A stretch of DNA of 64,000 nt from Apophysomyces variabilis (Eukaryota; Mucoromycota; Mucoromycetes; Mucorales; Mucoraceae). Below, piece after piece: positions 1 to 13,831 of the stretch (its first letter is position 1; each line of letters begins with the position of its first letter). The stretch lies in assembly GCA_002749535.1 (NCBI GenBank), contig MZZL01000137.1, positions 84,345-148,344 of the forward strand, written 5' to 3'. A program made the translations under genes and the position numbers. The notes under the pieces are model-generated. The model was not told the DNA's origin. It did no database searches and saw only the letters and a list, made by a program, of their open reading frames with translations.

Positions 1-1473
1 GTTTCGGGTGTTTTGGTCATAGGTGTTGCTATTTTGTTATCTCCTTCTCTGACTTTGCGGTTCATCATCCAGTCGGTGTATCTACCCGAAAAGACGGCTC
101 CCATAGCATTACCAATACCATTGGCTAGATAGGCCAGACCTATCTGGGAGCTTGAGAATCCATAGCGATAGTCGAGTTGATGTGGCAAAGTAGCGATGAT
201 AAAGTACATAAAGCCATAAGCCATGGCATAGGGGAGTGAGGCTAAAATTACAAGAGGTCGTGCCAAAAATCGGAAGGGTCTAACAAAGCTCTTTGCAACA
301 GCTTCTCTGGCCGCCGTGGGTCGTAAGATGGCAGGTGATGTCTCGGATAGGAAAATAATCATCATGATTAGAATCAAACCACCCATACCTGCCAGCACCC
401 AGAAAATATATTTCCATCCGAGATCTATTAAAAAATGAATTTAGGTATTGTCAGCAAAAATTCATATCCATGACTTTTTCCTAAATGCTTTTTTTTTCTT
501 TTGGTGTTGGTTTCTGTTACATTCATCGATATAGCCTCCAGCAATCGGTCCGACCACGGGTCCAATCAGTGGTCCTAAGAAAAAAAGACCCATAGCGTTT
601 CCCCGCTTGTTGACAGGAAATAGATCGGTGATAGTCCTGAATACATATTCGTATCAGTTAAAGTGCAACCGACTGTACTGGCCTTCCCATCAATGACATT
701 TGTTTTCATACCCTGCTCCCACCGCTTGTGCGGCGCTTGCACCTATTGCTTGAAGTATTCTCATCATGACAAAGACTGGGAATTGATTGGATATAGCGCA
801 TCCTACGGTTGATCCTACATAGATGGCTGTCGCACTAAGATAGACCAATTTACGACCATAGCGCTCAGAGAGAGCGGCCCACATCATTGGCTTCATGGAG
901 CATCGAGAAAATTAAAAGAGAAAAGGGAAAAGATGAAGAAAAGAAAGAAAGGATGGTCAATTTATTTACGTTGTGTCCTGATTCGATTCTTACAGCAATG
1001 CCGAGCGTAAAGACATAAAGGGATATAGTTGAATTGATCATGGTACTCGATACATGGAGGGTAGACCGTACTTGATAAATAGCTGGTACCTAAGAAAAAA
1101 TAAAAAGAATGAAGTTTATTCAGTCAGTTCGATAGGAGAGTTATGGAGGGGCTTTTTTTTTTCAAGTTGAGTGAAGTACTTGCGTAGATGGAGCTACTTA
1201 AAGGACCAAGAAAGCCTTGTAAGGCTACAACAAACAAGGTAAACCATTTTCTAGTGGATGATAACTGCTTTTTTTTTGTAACAAGAGCGATAAATGAGCA
1301 AAAGTAAGATAGGGTGCTGTTAAGCATCTACTTGCCTCTGTAAACAAAGGGATTCCTTTTTTTCCCTCCAAAAATTCCACGCTGTCTTGTAATGTGCTTG
1401 TACTGTCACCTGCAGTTGTTTCTTCATCTGTCTTTGCTGTTTCCTCTTCCGGTATATCTCTCAGGGATTTCAT
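1..1473 (-). CDS. MFS transporter, DHA1 (drug:H+ antiporter) type, partial at left edge
   Basis: A plasma-membrane exporter of the major facilitator superfamily, N-terminal half only; the gene runs off the left edge. Exons read on the minus strand are about 1473-1336, 1264-1184, 1089-994, 890-712, 636-521 and 424-1. The start ATG at 1473 opens an acidic Thr/Glu-rich cytoplasmic tail of about 45 residues. TM1 then follows (KWFTLFVVALQGFLGPLSSS), the loop-2/3 motif A appears as LSERYGRK, and TM5 contains GPLIGPVVGPIAGG, the antiporter motif C region of DHA1 proteins. The first two introns begin with GC rather than GT; only this choice keeps frame and restores the family consensus SSSIY-VPAIYQV. 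The substrate cannot be told; fungal relatives move polyamines, quinidine or azoles. Confidence 0.85.
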
Positions 1474-2454
1474 CTGCGTTCTCTAGAGAAAGGGTTTGAA
1501 AGAAGAGGAATAAAAAAAGTGAAGAAAGGGAAAGAGAGAAGAATAAGAATATAGTCTATAAGGAAGAAGGAGGAGGAGAAGTTCGAAAGGACCGAAAAGA
1601 AAAAGAAAAAGCATAGGATTTGTTTTTTCCTGCTCATTTTTCTTCGGAACAAGAAGGGAACGATCTACTAGCCCAAGACGATGATTGTTACCTGCTAAAC
1701 CCATCTTTTCATCAATTGCATTTTTGGTAATGCTATTTAATTTGTTTTCTAATGCTGAACATTATAGATATATACGTTCGTTGATTTATTTTTATTCTCC
1801 ATTTCATCTTTCCAACTTATACATAAAAAAGCGACATCTCTCTAACTTTTAACTCCTTTTCCTTCTTTTATTTTTCACGTTATGAATAGCCCATCATATA
1901 TTTTATTCTATTCATCTTTCTAGATGTAATTACATACTGGTCCAAGGGTCCTTTTTTTGGTGGACTCGGTTTTATAGGGCATAATAGAAAAAAAAAGAAG
2001 GCAAGACAAAGATTTGACCCCTTATTCAGTTCTATTACTCTCTTGTCACTATGACAGTATACTGGTTTTTTTGCCATTGCATAATGACTGCTCTTTTCCA
2101 TGGTTTGGGTCTCAACGTGGATGCGGTCGTTCAAAAGTAAATGGCCGGACAACAGTTGAAATAAGAAAGTGGCAACATGTTCGGCGTAATATGAGTCGTA
2201 ACAAACAATGAGAAAGAAAGAAACACAGAGACACAGAGGCCGTGTTTGACTTGATCGTAGTATAACAATGAGAATCTCTCTTGACTGTCTCGTATTCCCA
2301 CTTTAAATAGACGGCAAAACCATGTGCCTCTATAAATTGGTTGGTTGGTTGGACAGGGCAGTGCGGCTGCTGAGTCCAAGTGACTCAAAGTTGTCCGTAA
2401 CTCCGGATTTCTTTCTTCACGTACTCCCCCTTTTTTTCCATAACGCACTCAGCC
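1474..2454. other. Divergent intergenic region between the MFS gene and OMA1
   Basis: This is about 1 kb of AT-rich sequence with short purine and pyrimidine runs. It must hold the promoters of both divergent genes. Open frames here have no family resemblance and I read them as chance. No specific regulatory motif is claimed. Confidence 0.5.
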
Positions 2455-4120
2455 ATGTTTGGCAGGCTATTACGATCCACATGGACTCCTCTCAAAACCA
2501 CCACGCTTCCCTCCATTCGCTTCAAAACATGTCCACGCTGTCAGAAACCCGCTCGAATCAAGTGGTCGAATACACCCCTTCGACGACCCTTCCACACAAC
2601 CCGACCAGCACAGATCCCAATCCTACCTCTGCCTCAATTCATTCTGGCTGCACTCAAAACTGGAAAACTCGTTAGCTTCGTTTCCCTCTCATCAAAAACG
2701 TCGTTAACCCTTCTCCCACATACATTTCGCCGTGATAGTGGTAAGCTTTTCGCAAAACTCCTGGCGAGTGTACCGGTCATGGGCTTTTCCCTTTTGCTCC
2801 TCGTCGGCCTAGACCAGGTGAGAAAAACCCAAAAAAAGCTCTTTTTGCCTTGTTCGCTAAAAGAAAGAAAAAAAAGTCGTCTATTATATCTTTTTCTAAT
2901 CTCTCCAATTGGGAAATAAATGACATTAGGCACCTAACACGTCACGTCTGCGACTTATCTATCTGACTGAAGAAGAAGAGAATGAGATAGTGCAGCTTGA
3001 AATCGACCAAGTTTTGTCGTCCTATTATGGATTGGTAGCACCAAAAGATAATGAATACGTCCAATGGCTTCAGACCATTGCAGATAATCTGGCTGTTGTG
3101 GCTGTGGATGACATTCGGGATCCAGTACGCCGATACAGCGCAGATGAACCGAAAAAGGAGTTCGATGTAAATATCATTTGTGATTCAAGTACGCTCAATG
3201 CCATGTGCGCTGGCTCGCGACTGTTGGTGTACGATCTGATGATTCAATACATGGACTATGATTCAACCAAAATCGCTGTTATCCTGTCACACGAAATTGC
3301 CCATGCCATTCAACGCCACTTCGTAGAGACTCATGGCTTCGCATCCCTCATGTTTATGCTCGGCGATATTACACGTGGTGTGTTTTGGATTGTGACCGAG
3401 TCGCTTGGCCCGTAAGTTGGAAAATAGAAGGACTAGGTAAAAATATTGATCGAACGAGACGAATTTAGGTATATCAACCAAAAGATCAATGATGCCATTG
3501 CTACGTTCATCACAATGGAAACCCAAACAACTTACAACAGACGCCTAGAACGAGAGGTAATGAATCTTTCTTTTTTTCTCCTTTCTTGAAGTGGTCATGT
3601 TTAACCGTGGTATACCGATAAGGCGGATCTAGTCGGGTTGAAGCTCCTGGCAAAGGCTGGATATGACCCCACGGTGGCTATCGAAGTTTGGGCGAAAATG
3701 GCAGAATTGGACAAAAAGTTGGAAGATGATAGCGATAGGACGGAAAAGATGGTATCAGCTGCCAACGAGGAAGCCGGTGACCAGCGCAAAGTCATTGAGC
3801 CAAGACCACAGGCAACCAAATATGAAGACCTAGAACTGGGCGTGCGAGAGTTTGTCGATTCTTTACTGAGAACATGGTTTGGATCAAGTCATCCACCTAG
3901 TCAGGAACGGTTGGAGTACATGCGAGAAAATATGGATGAAGCAATTGCATTATATCGGGAAGCGATACGTATCAATGGTCCACCAAAGGAGTATATTTTC
4001 AATGATGCTCATAACGCGCCCCAATTCCAATCAGAAGAATGGCAGCGTCATAATCGTGGTTTAACGGCATGGTTCAGCGCCATGTTGGGATGGTTATGGC
4101 CAACTTCCAATCAGATATAG
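2455..4120 (+). CDS. OMA1: Mitochondrial metalloendopeptidase OMA1 (M48 family)
   Basis: A zinc protease of the inner mitochondrial membrane, acting in stress-activated processing and turnover of membrane proteins. There are four exons: 2455-2817, 2930-3411, 3469-3556 and 3623-4120, giving about 476 aa. The N-terminus is basic and Ser/Thr-rich, like a mitochondrial presequence, and a hydrophobic segment (VMGFSLLLLVG) ends exon 1. The M48 zinc motif HEIAHAIQRH (HExxH) lies in exon 2. Exon 4 opens with the family's distal motif ADLVGLKLLAKAGYDP, although the usual leading Glu of this helix is split across the intron (RE-AD). The C-terminal region with VREFVDSLLRTWFGSSHPPSQERL matches the family's HPpxxxRi element. 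The start is the first ATG in frame that gives a targeting sequence. Confidence 0.93.
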
Positions 4121-4515
4121 AACAAATATCACAGCAAACCATAGAAAACTATTAATTTTGTATAAAGGCATTTGGAGCATCATTATAACGAAATTCATAA
4201 AAGCTTTCCTTTTCTTTTCTTTGCAGTAAAGCTTGTTAAGGAGCATGGAAGTATGTGATTACCGGGATTGTGCCGTCGTTTCTTTTCCATAACTTTTAAA
4301 CTAGCCCCATTTGAAAATTTGGCATTTGTTCGAATATTCTCCCGATTTTTTTCTATCAAAGCACCATTGATAATAATCGATTTGACCAACAGCATTGTAT
4401 AGAACCACGTAGGGTAAATCCTAACAATAGCAATCCGTACATGGCAAAGCCCGAGTAGATCATGACGAAACTTGGTTTTATGGACATACGAACAAAACAT
4501 GTAATAGTTAAACTT
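4121..4515. other. Convergent 3' region between OMA1 and the CBP20 gene
   Basis: Two genes end towards each other here. I see only AT-rich 3' untranslated sequence, with no further gene. Confidence 0.5.
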
Positions 4516-5425
4516 TTAGTTTTCATCGTCATCTTCTTCATCATGCTCTCTGAATCGTGGGTTCTTCATCCAATAATGTTAAAATTTTTGTTATCCATAA
4601 CTACGTATACCATCGTACTCACCTGCTCTCTTTGTCGCTTCCTACTTTCTTCGTCGTCTTCGTCGAAATCACGTCGTCGTTTGTAGTTGGCTATTTTATT
4701 CCATATTAAACGTCTGCGTAGCGTAGATGGCGAGACTCTTACCAGAATATGGCGCGTTTCGACTCTTGTATTGTTCTGCACCTTTTGGAATTTCTTTGAT
4801 TGCTTCATAGTTCTCCTTGATGTTTCTTTCGCGATCACGTTCTAATTGCATTCGCATACGGTGACCCCAACCACCACGGCCAGCATCGTATTCCGTTCGG
4901 TACTCGTCACGTACTTGTCCACCACTTCGTCCACGACCAAACTGTCGACCTTCTTTAAAGCCAGGATCCAAATCGCAACGAATCACACGCTCATCAAGCT
5001 TAGTTCCATTGGCGTACTTCATGCAATCCAAAGCATCCTCCCGATGATAGTATCTACGTAAACACACTCAACATTCTGTCTTTTTGTCTGCAATACGTTG
5101 TAAGGTTTGCTGTTACATACTCTACAAAGCAGAAACCGCAGGGCGTCTTCTGATTGCGATCTAATCCCATAATGATTCTTTTGATTTCACCGCATTTGGA
5201 AAACAGCTCGTAGATTTGTTCTTCGGTAGTATAAAATGAGAGATTACCCACATAAAGTGTGGTTGTACTAGACAGATCTTCCACGAACTGATTGGAAGTA
5301 CCCTGTTACCGGTAATGAGTGTTAACCTATATTCGAATAAAAGTATTGCATATTAAAGAAGATACCTGATAGAGCTGGTCTCTGTAGCTTGAAGGGACTG
5401 CAAGTGAATTAACAAGTGAAGCCAT
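4516..5425 (-). CDS. CBC2: Nuclear cap-binding protein small subunit CBP20
   Basis: This RRM protein binds the m7G cap of nuclear RNA together with CBP80 and links capping to splicing and export. Five exons (5425-5366, 5302-5121, 5053-4743, 4690-4623, 4563-4516) give about 222 aa. The RRM has RNP2 as LYVGNL and RNP1 as CGFCFVEY. The diagnostic CBP20 block after the RRM is present: [20 protein letters not shown], then [12 protein letters not shown]. The N-terminus carries the YRDQLYQ element that wraps the cap site. The tail is acidic and Arg-rich ([15 protein letters not shown], then DEEDDDEN). Splice choices are fixed by the uninterrupted FVEYYHRED junction. Confidence 0.95.
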
Positions 5426-5847
5426 GAGACAAAAAGAGATTTAATCGTTTCACTGTCTTGACGGTCACCATTTTCAATCGAACAAAAATTTAAAGCTCTG
5501 AAATCTAGACTCTTTTTCACCCTATTAATTTGAATGCATGAAGCATTTGTATCTTTTTGAATTCAAATATAAAAAATAGGTAGCTAAATAAATAGATATT
5601 TTATATCAATATATATTCTTGCTACATTTTACTTTTATATTTTAATACTATACATAGCTTTACTTTAGGTTAATATTAATATATATTAAACTTCTTCTTA
5701 TTTATAAGATTCACTTGTATTACCGTTTTCAACATCAAATAAATTGTTGCTATATCTTTACGACCGATGGGTTGTGAACGAAGACATAAAAGCCGGTTTT
5801 CCGTTCTAAATTGATTATATAATTTTTCAAAGTCTACAAAAACACCG
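5426..5847. other. AT-rich intergenic region upstream of CBP20
   Basis: Strongly AT-rich sequence (about 5560-5750) precedes the tRNA gene. It is the likely CBP20 promoter side. No other gene is seen. Confidence 0.4.
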
Positions 5848-5921
5848 GTCCGGTTGGCGTAGTTGGTTATCGCGCCTGTCTCACACACAGGAGGTCGCCA
5901 GTTCGAGTCTGGCATCGGACA
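5848..5921 (+). tRNA. tRNA-Val (anticodon CAC), no intron
   Basis: The cloverleaf can be folded by hand. Acceptor arms GTCCGGT and ATCGGAC pair over seven bases, with one G-T pair and a discriminator A. The D arm is GCG...CGC around AGTTGGTTA. The anticodon stem CCTGT/ACAGG closes the loop CTCACAC, giving anticodon CAC. The T arm GCCAG/CTGGC encloses TTCGAGT. A run of T just downstream (ATTTTATTTTT) is a Pol III terminator. The gene is on the plus strand and the CCA is not encoded, as usual in eukaryotes. Confidence 0.97.
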
Positions 5922-6734
5922 TTTTATTTTTCCTTTTTCTTTTTGAAAGACCGCTAACCAATGAGAAATTTGCTGTAATGACACAAACCTTCTGCTCCCG
6001 ATCGGCCTTGGTCTAAAAACGGCAAACGTCTAACCCATCGGTCTCCATCACAAAACAGCAACATCTCCAGGAAGACCATGCTCAGCAAAATTATTACATA
6101 ATCTCTTGTTCATTTCTTACTTATTTTGAATGGTTGTCCGTCTCGTCATTGTTACAATTAGTTTTAGAAAAAATATAAATATCCATAGATTTGTTTAGCA
6201 ATGAAGGTTATAATCCGTTTATTCTCTATTTCTGTTGTTACACTTGATCCCCAGTGCGTTTGACCTTTGTCGGGAAGAAAATACCGCGCACGACATTGCC
6301 AATTGCTTGCAGGGGAAAAAAGGCAACGATGGGGAACAAACGTCTTGCAAGCATTGATCCTTAAACGCAGAAAAAAAAAATATAGTAACCAGGTATATGT
6401 ACTTTTACTAACACGGGCGGTCATTGTATGGATTCTTACCATTTACTTTTTGGCTTTACGTTGATTTTCCTACTCTATTATCGTTTGTTTTTGCAGATGA
6501 CAATAGCCATATTGATATTCTGTATTAAATCAAAATAGAACTTGCATTGGTTGCAGATCGGACAAGTAGATCCAAAACTATTTCACCCATTGTACATTCT
6601 TCCCAGAAAGTAATTCTGCCAGAGGCGAATTTACTTTCTGGGAAGAGTGTATCTTTAAGGATCCTGCCCTAACGTTCAAAATTGCCCGCCAATAGAATAA
6701 AAAGTTCGAAACCCGCAAACCCTTTTTCTTTGCT
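5922..6734. other. Intergenic region between tRNA-Val and UTR4
   Basis: About 800 bases with no convincing coding sequence. Its notable element is a long inverted repeat at 6594-6650, listed separately, about 85 bases upstream of the UTR4 start. Confidence 0.5.
6594..6650. repeat. Inverted repeat with 20-base arms
   Basis: The left arm 6594-6613 and the right arm 6631-6650 are reverse complements with a single mismatch, separated by 17 bases. The inner 16 bases of each arm pair perfectly (core TTCCCAGAAAGTAA). It lies just upstream of UTR4, so it could be a transcription factor palindrome, a hairpin in the 5' leader, or the remnant of a small foldback element. Confidence 0.85.
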
Positions 6735-7856
6735 ATGGTTTTGTCTGACTACGATACAGTTGTTCTTGACATCGAGGGCACTATTACCCCGATCACCTTC
6801 GTCAAGGAAGTCTTGGTATGAGCTAGTTCTTTGCTGTTGCTTTCATGGCAGTCATTGTCATAATCAGGGTTTTGACTACTCCTGCCTAGTTTCCTTATGT
6901 CACGCGTGGTTTGGATGCCTACCTTGACCGAGCATGGGGTACGGAAGACTTGAATAACTACATTGCTCAATTACGCGAACAGGTACTTGCTAGTACTGAT
7001 TCTTTTCATTTTACGTCTTATTAAAATCGTTTATGTATGTACATTAGGCGCGAAAAGACGTGCAGGATAAGGTGGGTGACGCGGTCCTTATCCCGACGGA
7101 AACGGAAGCGTATGTATCCCTACTACCGCATTGCAATTGATTTTACTTACGGGCTTTACCCCAGTTCTCCGGAAGAAATCAAGGCTGCTATCAAAAAGAA
7201 CATTCACTGGCAGATGGCTGCCGATAGAAAAATCGGTGCCTTGAAATCTTTCCAAGGATTCATGTGGAAGGACGGTTACCTATCTGGCGAACTTCTTGGA
7301 CAGTAAGATTCAAATGAGCGATGTAAGAGAAAACTGATGGAAAGAGTCAAGGGTGTACGATGATGTTGTTCCTGCTCTGGATACATGGCGAGCAGCTGGC
7401 AAAAAAATTTACATCTATTCCTCCGGCAGTATCGCAGCCCAGAAGCTGCTGGTTGGATATACGAACAAAGGGGACCTTAGTGAGGTAAAGGACGCGATCG
7501 GGAGACACGTATAAATCTGGATTGAGATATGGACCTGCGTACATCTAGTATTTCTCCGGTTACTTCGATACCACGATCGGACTGAAGGTCGAGCCAGAAT
7601 CCTACAAAGCCATCGCGCGAGACATCGGTAAGGAAAATGATCCAAGTCGCATTTTGTTCGTCACAGACAATATCAAAGGTATGAAAGAAGGTGCGTCAGT
7701 ACATTTCGGGATTAATCATACTCCGTATTTACAGAGGTCATTGCGTCCAAGCAAGCTGGTTTCCAAGTTGTGATTTCTGACCGTCCTGGTAACGCGCCAT
7801 TGGGGCCAGAGAGTGAGGCTTTCAAAATTGTCACTTCTTTCGACCAGATACAGTGA
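6735..7856 (+). CDS. UTR4: Enolase-phosphatase E1 / acireductone synthase
   Basis: This is a methionine salvage enzyme. It enolises and dephosphorylates 2,3-diketo-5-methylthiopentyl-1-phosphate to acireductone in the cytosol. There are seven exons: 6735-6815, 6890-6982, 7048-7109, 7165-7302, 7352-7484, 7549-7690 and 7735-7856. All phases agree and give 256 aa, normal for the family. HAD motif I is DIEGTITPITFV, with DIEG in place of the usual DxD as in all acireductone synthases. Motif II is IYIYSSGS, the motif III Lys is in LKVEPESY, and motif IV is ILFVTDNIK. The C-terminal VVISDRPGNAPL is also diagnostic. Confidence 0.96.
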
Positions 7857-10555
<2,699 letters not shown>

Positions 10556-10950
10556 CGGTCGTCATAGAAACTATTGTGTATATGAAAAAAAGAAATCCGG
10601 ATTTTTGGATTAAAAAACTTTTTATTCCCTTTCTTCCGTTATTCACCAATGTACAGTACTTATGGCGCATTTTAAAGTAAATATCAGTATTGACAGTGAA
10701 TAGAGAAAAAGTAGAAAGCCAACTTATCGTCCTACATTTTCTCAGTTCATGGTATGGAATGAGCAGAGTGATCCCAGTATTGCTTCTCCGTTTCAAATTA
10801 ATGGGAACGTATAAATGAGCTACGATAGGAAGGATTAAGAGTGATATATCACTACGCTTTTCAACAGTGGGAAGCAATAACCCAAATTTTCTGTAAAAGG
10901 ACATGGCTTTGAATTTGGTAGGCTCTAGAAGCATTTGCTTCTAGGTGATG
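10556..10950. other. 3' flank of the zinc transporter gene
   Basis: AT-rich 3' sequence. A minus-strand open frame crosses it but shows no family resemblance and overlaps the end of the zinc transporter gene, so it is not called. Confidence 0.4.
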
Positions 10951-11214
10951 GATTTGTGTTTTTCCTTTTGTCTGCGTGTTTCTATTTTTTATTTGCGAAC
11001 GGGGATTCAAGTTTTTGCGGAATCCAAAAAATGCTTTTGCATGATTGGATGAAAATATTTGCGGTCAGACTACCCTTCTTTGCGTACAGTCGTGTCCATG
11101 TTCACTATTTACTGAGATAGTTTATTTCAAACCACAGCAAGACGAGTTTAATTAAAGAAGTGGTTCTCTATTTTTGCATCTGACGGAAAAGCTTTCAGAG
11201 TGTCTGATTCATCC

Positions 11215-11475
11215 TTGACAGTCTGGACGCTTTACTTTTCGCGCTGCTTGAAGGTTATCGTCACCCGTAAGGGCTCCCTTCTTACCCCAGCTTTCACTTT
11301 GGCCCAAAAATGTTCTATTGGGTTGAGAAAGGGAGAGTAGAGAGGAAGATAGAGACATTTGTATCCTCTTTATTCGACCAACTGCTTAACCTTGACTGGT
11401 GTATGGATGGGCGCATTATCCATGACAAGATAATAACCGTTCATTCCGTGGCAATCCAATCTTTTGTGATTGCCT
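11215..11475 (-). pseudogene. DDE transposase fragment, IS630/Tc1-mariner superfamily
   Basis: Read on the minus strand, the fragment contains MDNAPIHT (second catalytic Asp), then RGYKCLYLPLYSPFLNPIEH with the third catalytic acid (Glu in NPIEHFW), then AKVKAGVRREPL. These are the core of the DDE superfamily endonucleases common in mucoralean genomes. The fragment is broken: an in-frame stop sits between LVE and RGYKC, another follows shortly after, and no N-terminal catalytic domain is joined in frame. It lies inside repeat copy A. Confidence 0.85.
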
Positions 11476-11837
11476 AATAGACAAAATTTAAGATATAATA
11501 GAAGAAAAGGAGAAAATAACTACATTCAGGGAAAATAAAAGTGGAATGTAAAGTAATACAATTGAGAAGAACTGGCACTGGGTACATTGCCCTGACAGCT
11601 TCTGATGCCATAACTGACAGACACGGATATGATAGTATCAATGACGTATAGAAACGAACGAAGAGGGTTTATTTCCTCTATAGATGTTCCATTCTGTTCA
11701 AGACCTTCTATCAGACTGAGTCCATTTTTTACTCTTGGGAGAATTGTTGTCTTATCTCTGAATTGTTGTCATCCATAAGACATCCATTGATTTCTTATCC
11801 ATGACTTTGATTTTTGGTATCAGTAATCACGTACTAT

Positions 11838-12146
11838 TTAAAAGCGAAGGGACAACATCTTTTCAATTCTTTGGCTCTGTTCTCCAATAACATCCCCGGT
11901 ATGTACTTCGCATTGATTATATGTGTACAATGACTGATGTCCCTTTTTTATAACCTTTAGCCTGCATGACCTCTGTCCCGAACCACCTTGGTTGTGTGAG
12001 TAAGCTCCCTGCACTCCACTAGGTAAGTGAAAAAGAAATGTTGTCTGTTTATGCACAGTGTCATTCATTATCTTCTGCTTCCAAGTCCTCGCCAGGTGTT
12101 GCATCGCTTCAAGTCCTCTGCAGTGCGTTACACACGAACCGGCCAC
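11838..12146 (-). CDS. Conserved hypothetical ORF inside repeat copy A
   Basis: A 102-residue open frame whose counterpart (103 residues) sits in copy B at 40211-40522. The two proteins differ at only a small number of positions after their first few residues, and both end in IEKMLSLRF. I do not recognise the family. It is rich in His and Gln, with strings such as HLPSGVQGAYSHNQ. It could be an accessory or N-terminal piece of the transposon, or simply an open frame preserved because the copies are young. An overlapping plus-strand frame is also open in both copies. Confidence 0.35.
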   Translation of the reverse strand: MAGSCVTHCRGLEAMQHLARTWKQKIMNDTVHKQTTFLFHLPSGVQGAYSHNQGGSGQRSCRLKVIKKGHQSLYTYNQCEVHTGDVIGEQSQRIEKMLSLRF

Positions 12147-12648
12147 TCATGGAAGCTGTGATTCTCTCTCTCGCCGCCTGCACCGATACAGGTGTGGGGC
12201 CGGCACCTGTCTTTGGGCAGGATTACCCTTCGGGGTCCAGTAAAGAAGACGTCAAGCTATCCTTCCATTTACTAACCATGAACGTATTTTTTACGCTGCT
12301 TGGATGAATTTTGTGTCCACGGAAGGACCAAGTTCACGTAAGTAAAATATAATTCCCGCATAATCCATTTACTAATGAAGCTTATTTATATCCCTTTTAG
12401 CGCAAACTTGATCCTTGCATGGACGCAAAATTGATTCAGAGTAGCGTAAGAAATTGTTCAATACAGTATTACGGTTCTTGACAAGCTTTTATTAACGCTT
12501 TGTTTTTTACAGAATCAAACTCTAATATAGAAAGCAGTACGGATAGGTATATTTCGTGCAGTGAATTATCAGATGGTTCCATTTAAAAGACCGTCTGTGT
12601 AAAAGGAAGAGGATGTTAAAATTAACAATGGCCATGCATGATTTTACG

Positions 12649-13376
12649 TCAACCTAATACTTTTAAAGTTAACTGACCTGTCAAGGCTTTGTCATTTGCT
12701 TCTTCTCCTTCTCCCATGTATTCCACCATGTTATGTTCAGTTTCGTAGATCTTTACTTTAAATAACCTTGCTGAACTCGCTCGCCACGTTTCGTTATTTA
12801 GGAAATGTTTTTGAAAATTCCTCCAAATGAATACGGCAAGATTCTCGGTGGTACTAATCATATAGACAAACCCATTCCATGTCAATTGGACTCTATTGCC
12901 AGCACCAGAAAATTTTCTCTCAAATAGCTTACCTTGGTTGCTGACTAAAGAATTCCACGTCCCTGTCCTGGTTCATGAAAGGTAATAACGCCAAAATGGT
13001 CAATATCATATCACTCAAAAGAAAGTAATACAAGGCATAGCATATGTAGGACACTTGCCAGGTTTTTGTGATCAAGAGGATCCATAACGGCTAATTTAAT
13101 ACATTCTTTTAGATCGACCAGATTCATAACCATGCCGGTCAAAGGATTGATAGCACCTCGCAATGTGATTTCGACTATAAGAGTTATGTAACGCACATAA
13201 GCCATGGCAGCTGGATCTCGTCTATTCTTTGTACCTTTGTAATTGTGTCCATGGAAATTAGGATGGTTACATTTGCCGTACAGTAGCATGTTTTCCTCTT
13301 TGGATAAATGAGGCGAGTGTAATCGATGAGCTGCTGAAAACGATTCAACACGAGTGATATAACTGATGGCTGTCAT
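12649..13376 (-). CDS. 6-pyruvoyl-tetrahydropterin synthase
   Basis: Converts dihydroneopterin triphosphate to 6-pyruvoyl-tetrahydropterin in tetrahydrobiopterin synthesis. The exons are 13376-13235, 13174-13059, 12967-12933 and 12853-12649, about 165 aa. Zinc ligands and active site are visible: FSAAHRL, then [14 protein letters not shown] with the catalytic Cys and the HxH pair. Next come [10 protein letters not shown] and LDHKNLDRDVEFF, then [11 protein letters not shown] and a C-terminal Glu in YETEHN. The second intron starts with GC (CTG/GCAAGT); no GT donor there gives the LDRDVEFF junction. BH4 synthesis occurs in zygomycete fungi but is missing in common yeasts. Confidence 0.93.
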
Positions 13377-13831
13377 GAGGAGAGTAGTTGAAATGCAAGG
13401 TGGGGATACTTGATTTTTATATTAGAGTAGAAGAGGGGGAAAGAGTGTGGAGAAGAGCGTTCCGAGGGAATCAAGCGTGCGAATTTTGTTTTATTTTTTG
13501 TCTTCCCGGTCGTTCTTTTTTTTTTTCCTTCTTCTAGGCAACGGACCGACGCCATGGCTACCTTTTTATTTGTTTTTTTTTTCCCCTTTCTGTTGTATTT
13601 CAGCTAAAGACGAATGCAGAAATGATGGCAAAGATTTCTCGATCCATTGTCTATCGTTCCTTCCGTTGATTTTAAGTTTGACATATGTCCTTTTGCCAAC
13701 GGAAAGAATTCATCCGACGTTTCGGATTAAAGAAAAGAGTTGAAAAGTCCATGAAGGCAGCCTCAAATGGCACATAGAAATGTCATGGATGATAACAATA
13801 ATAACACAATCATTAACTCTAAGCTTTTTGT
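13377..13831. other. Intergenic region upstream of the PTPS gene
   Basis: Pyrimidine-rich promoter-like sequence between two minus-strand genes. No gene is seen. Confidence 0.4.

Larger units (their letters stand above)
10951..12470 (-). mobile_element. Relic of an IS630/Tc1-like DNA transposon, copy A
   Basis: This stretch is repeated, with scattered differences, at about 39660-40845. Matching blocks run from the left side (TGTGTTTTTCC...TCTGCGTGTTTC) through a transposase fragment and a conserved ORF to the right side (AGAGTAGCGTA...TTGTTCAATA). Copy A is the longer one: it keeps about 320 bases containing the catalytic C-terminus of the transposase that copy B lacks. I could not identify terminal inverted repeats or a target-site duplication with certainty, so the ends are approximate. 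Confidence 0.75.

Noticed and set aside
5676..5984. Minus-strand frame of 102 codons over the tRNA
   Set aside because: It is the antisense translation of tRNA-Val (PDSNWRPPVCETGAITNYA), a well-known false protein.
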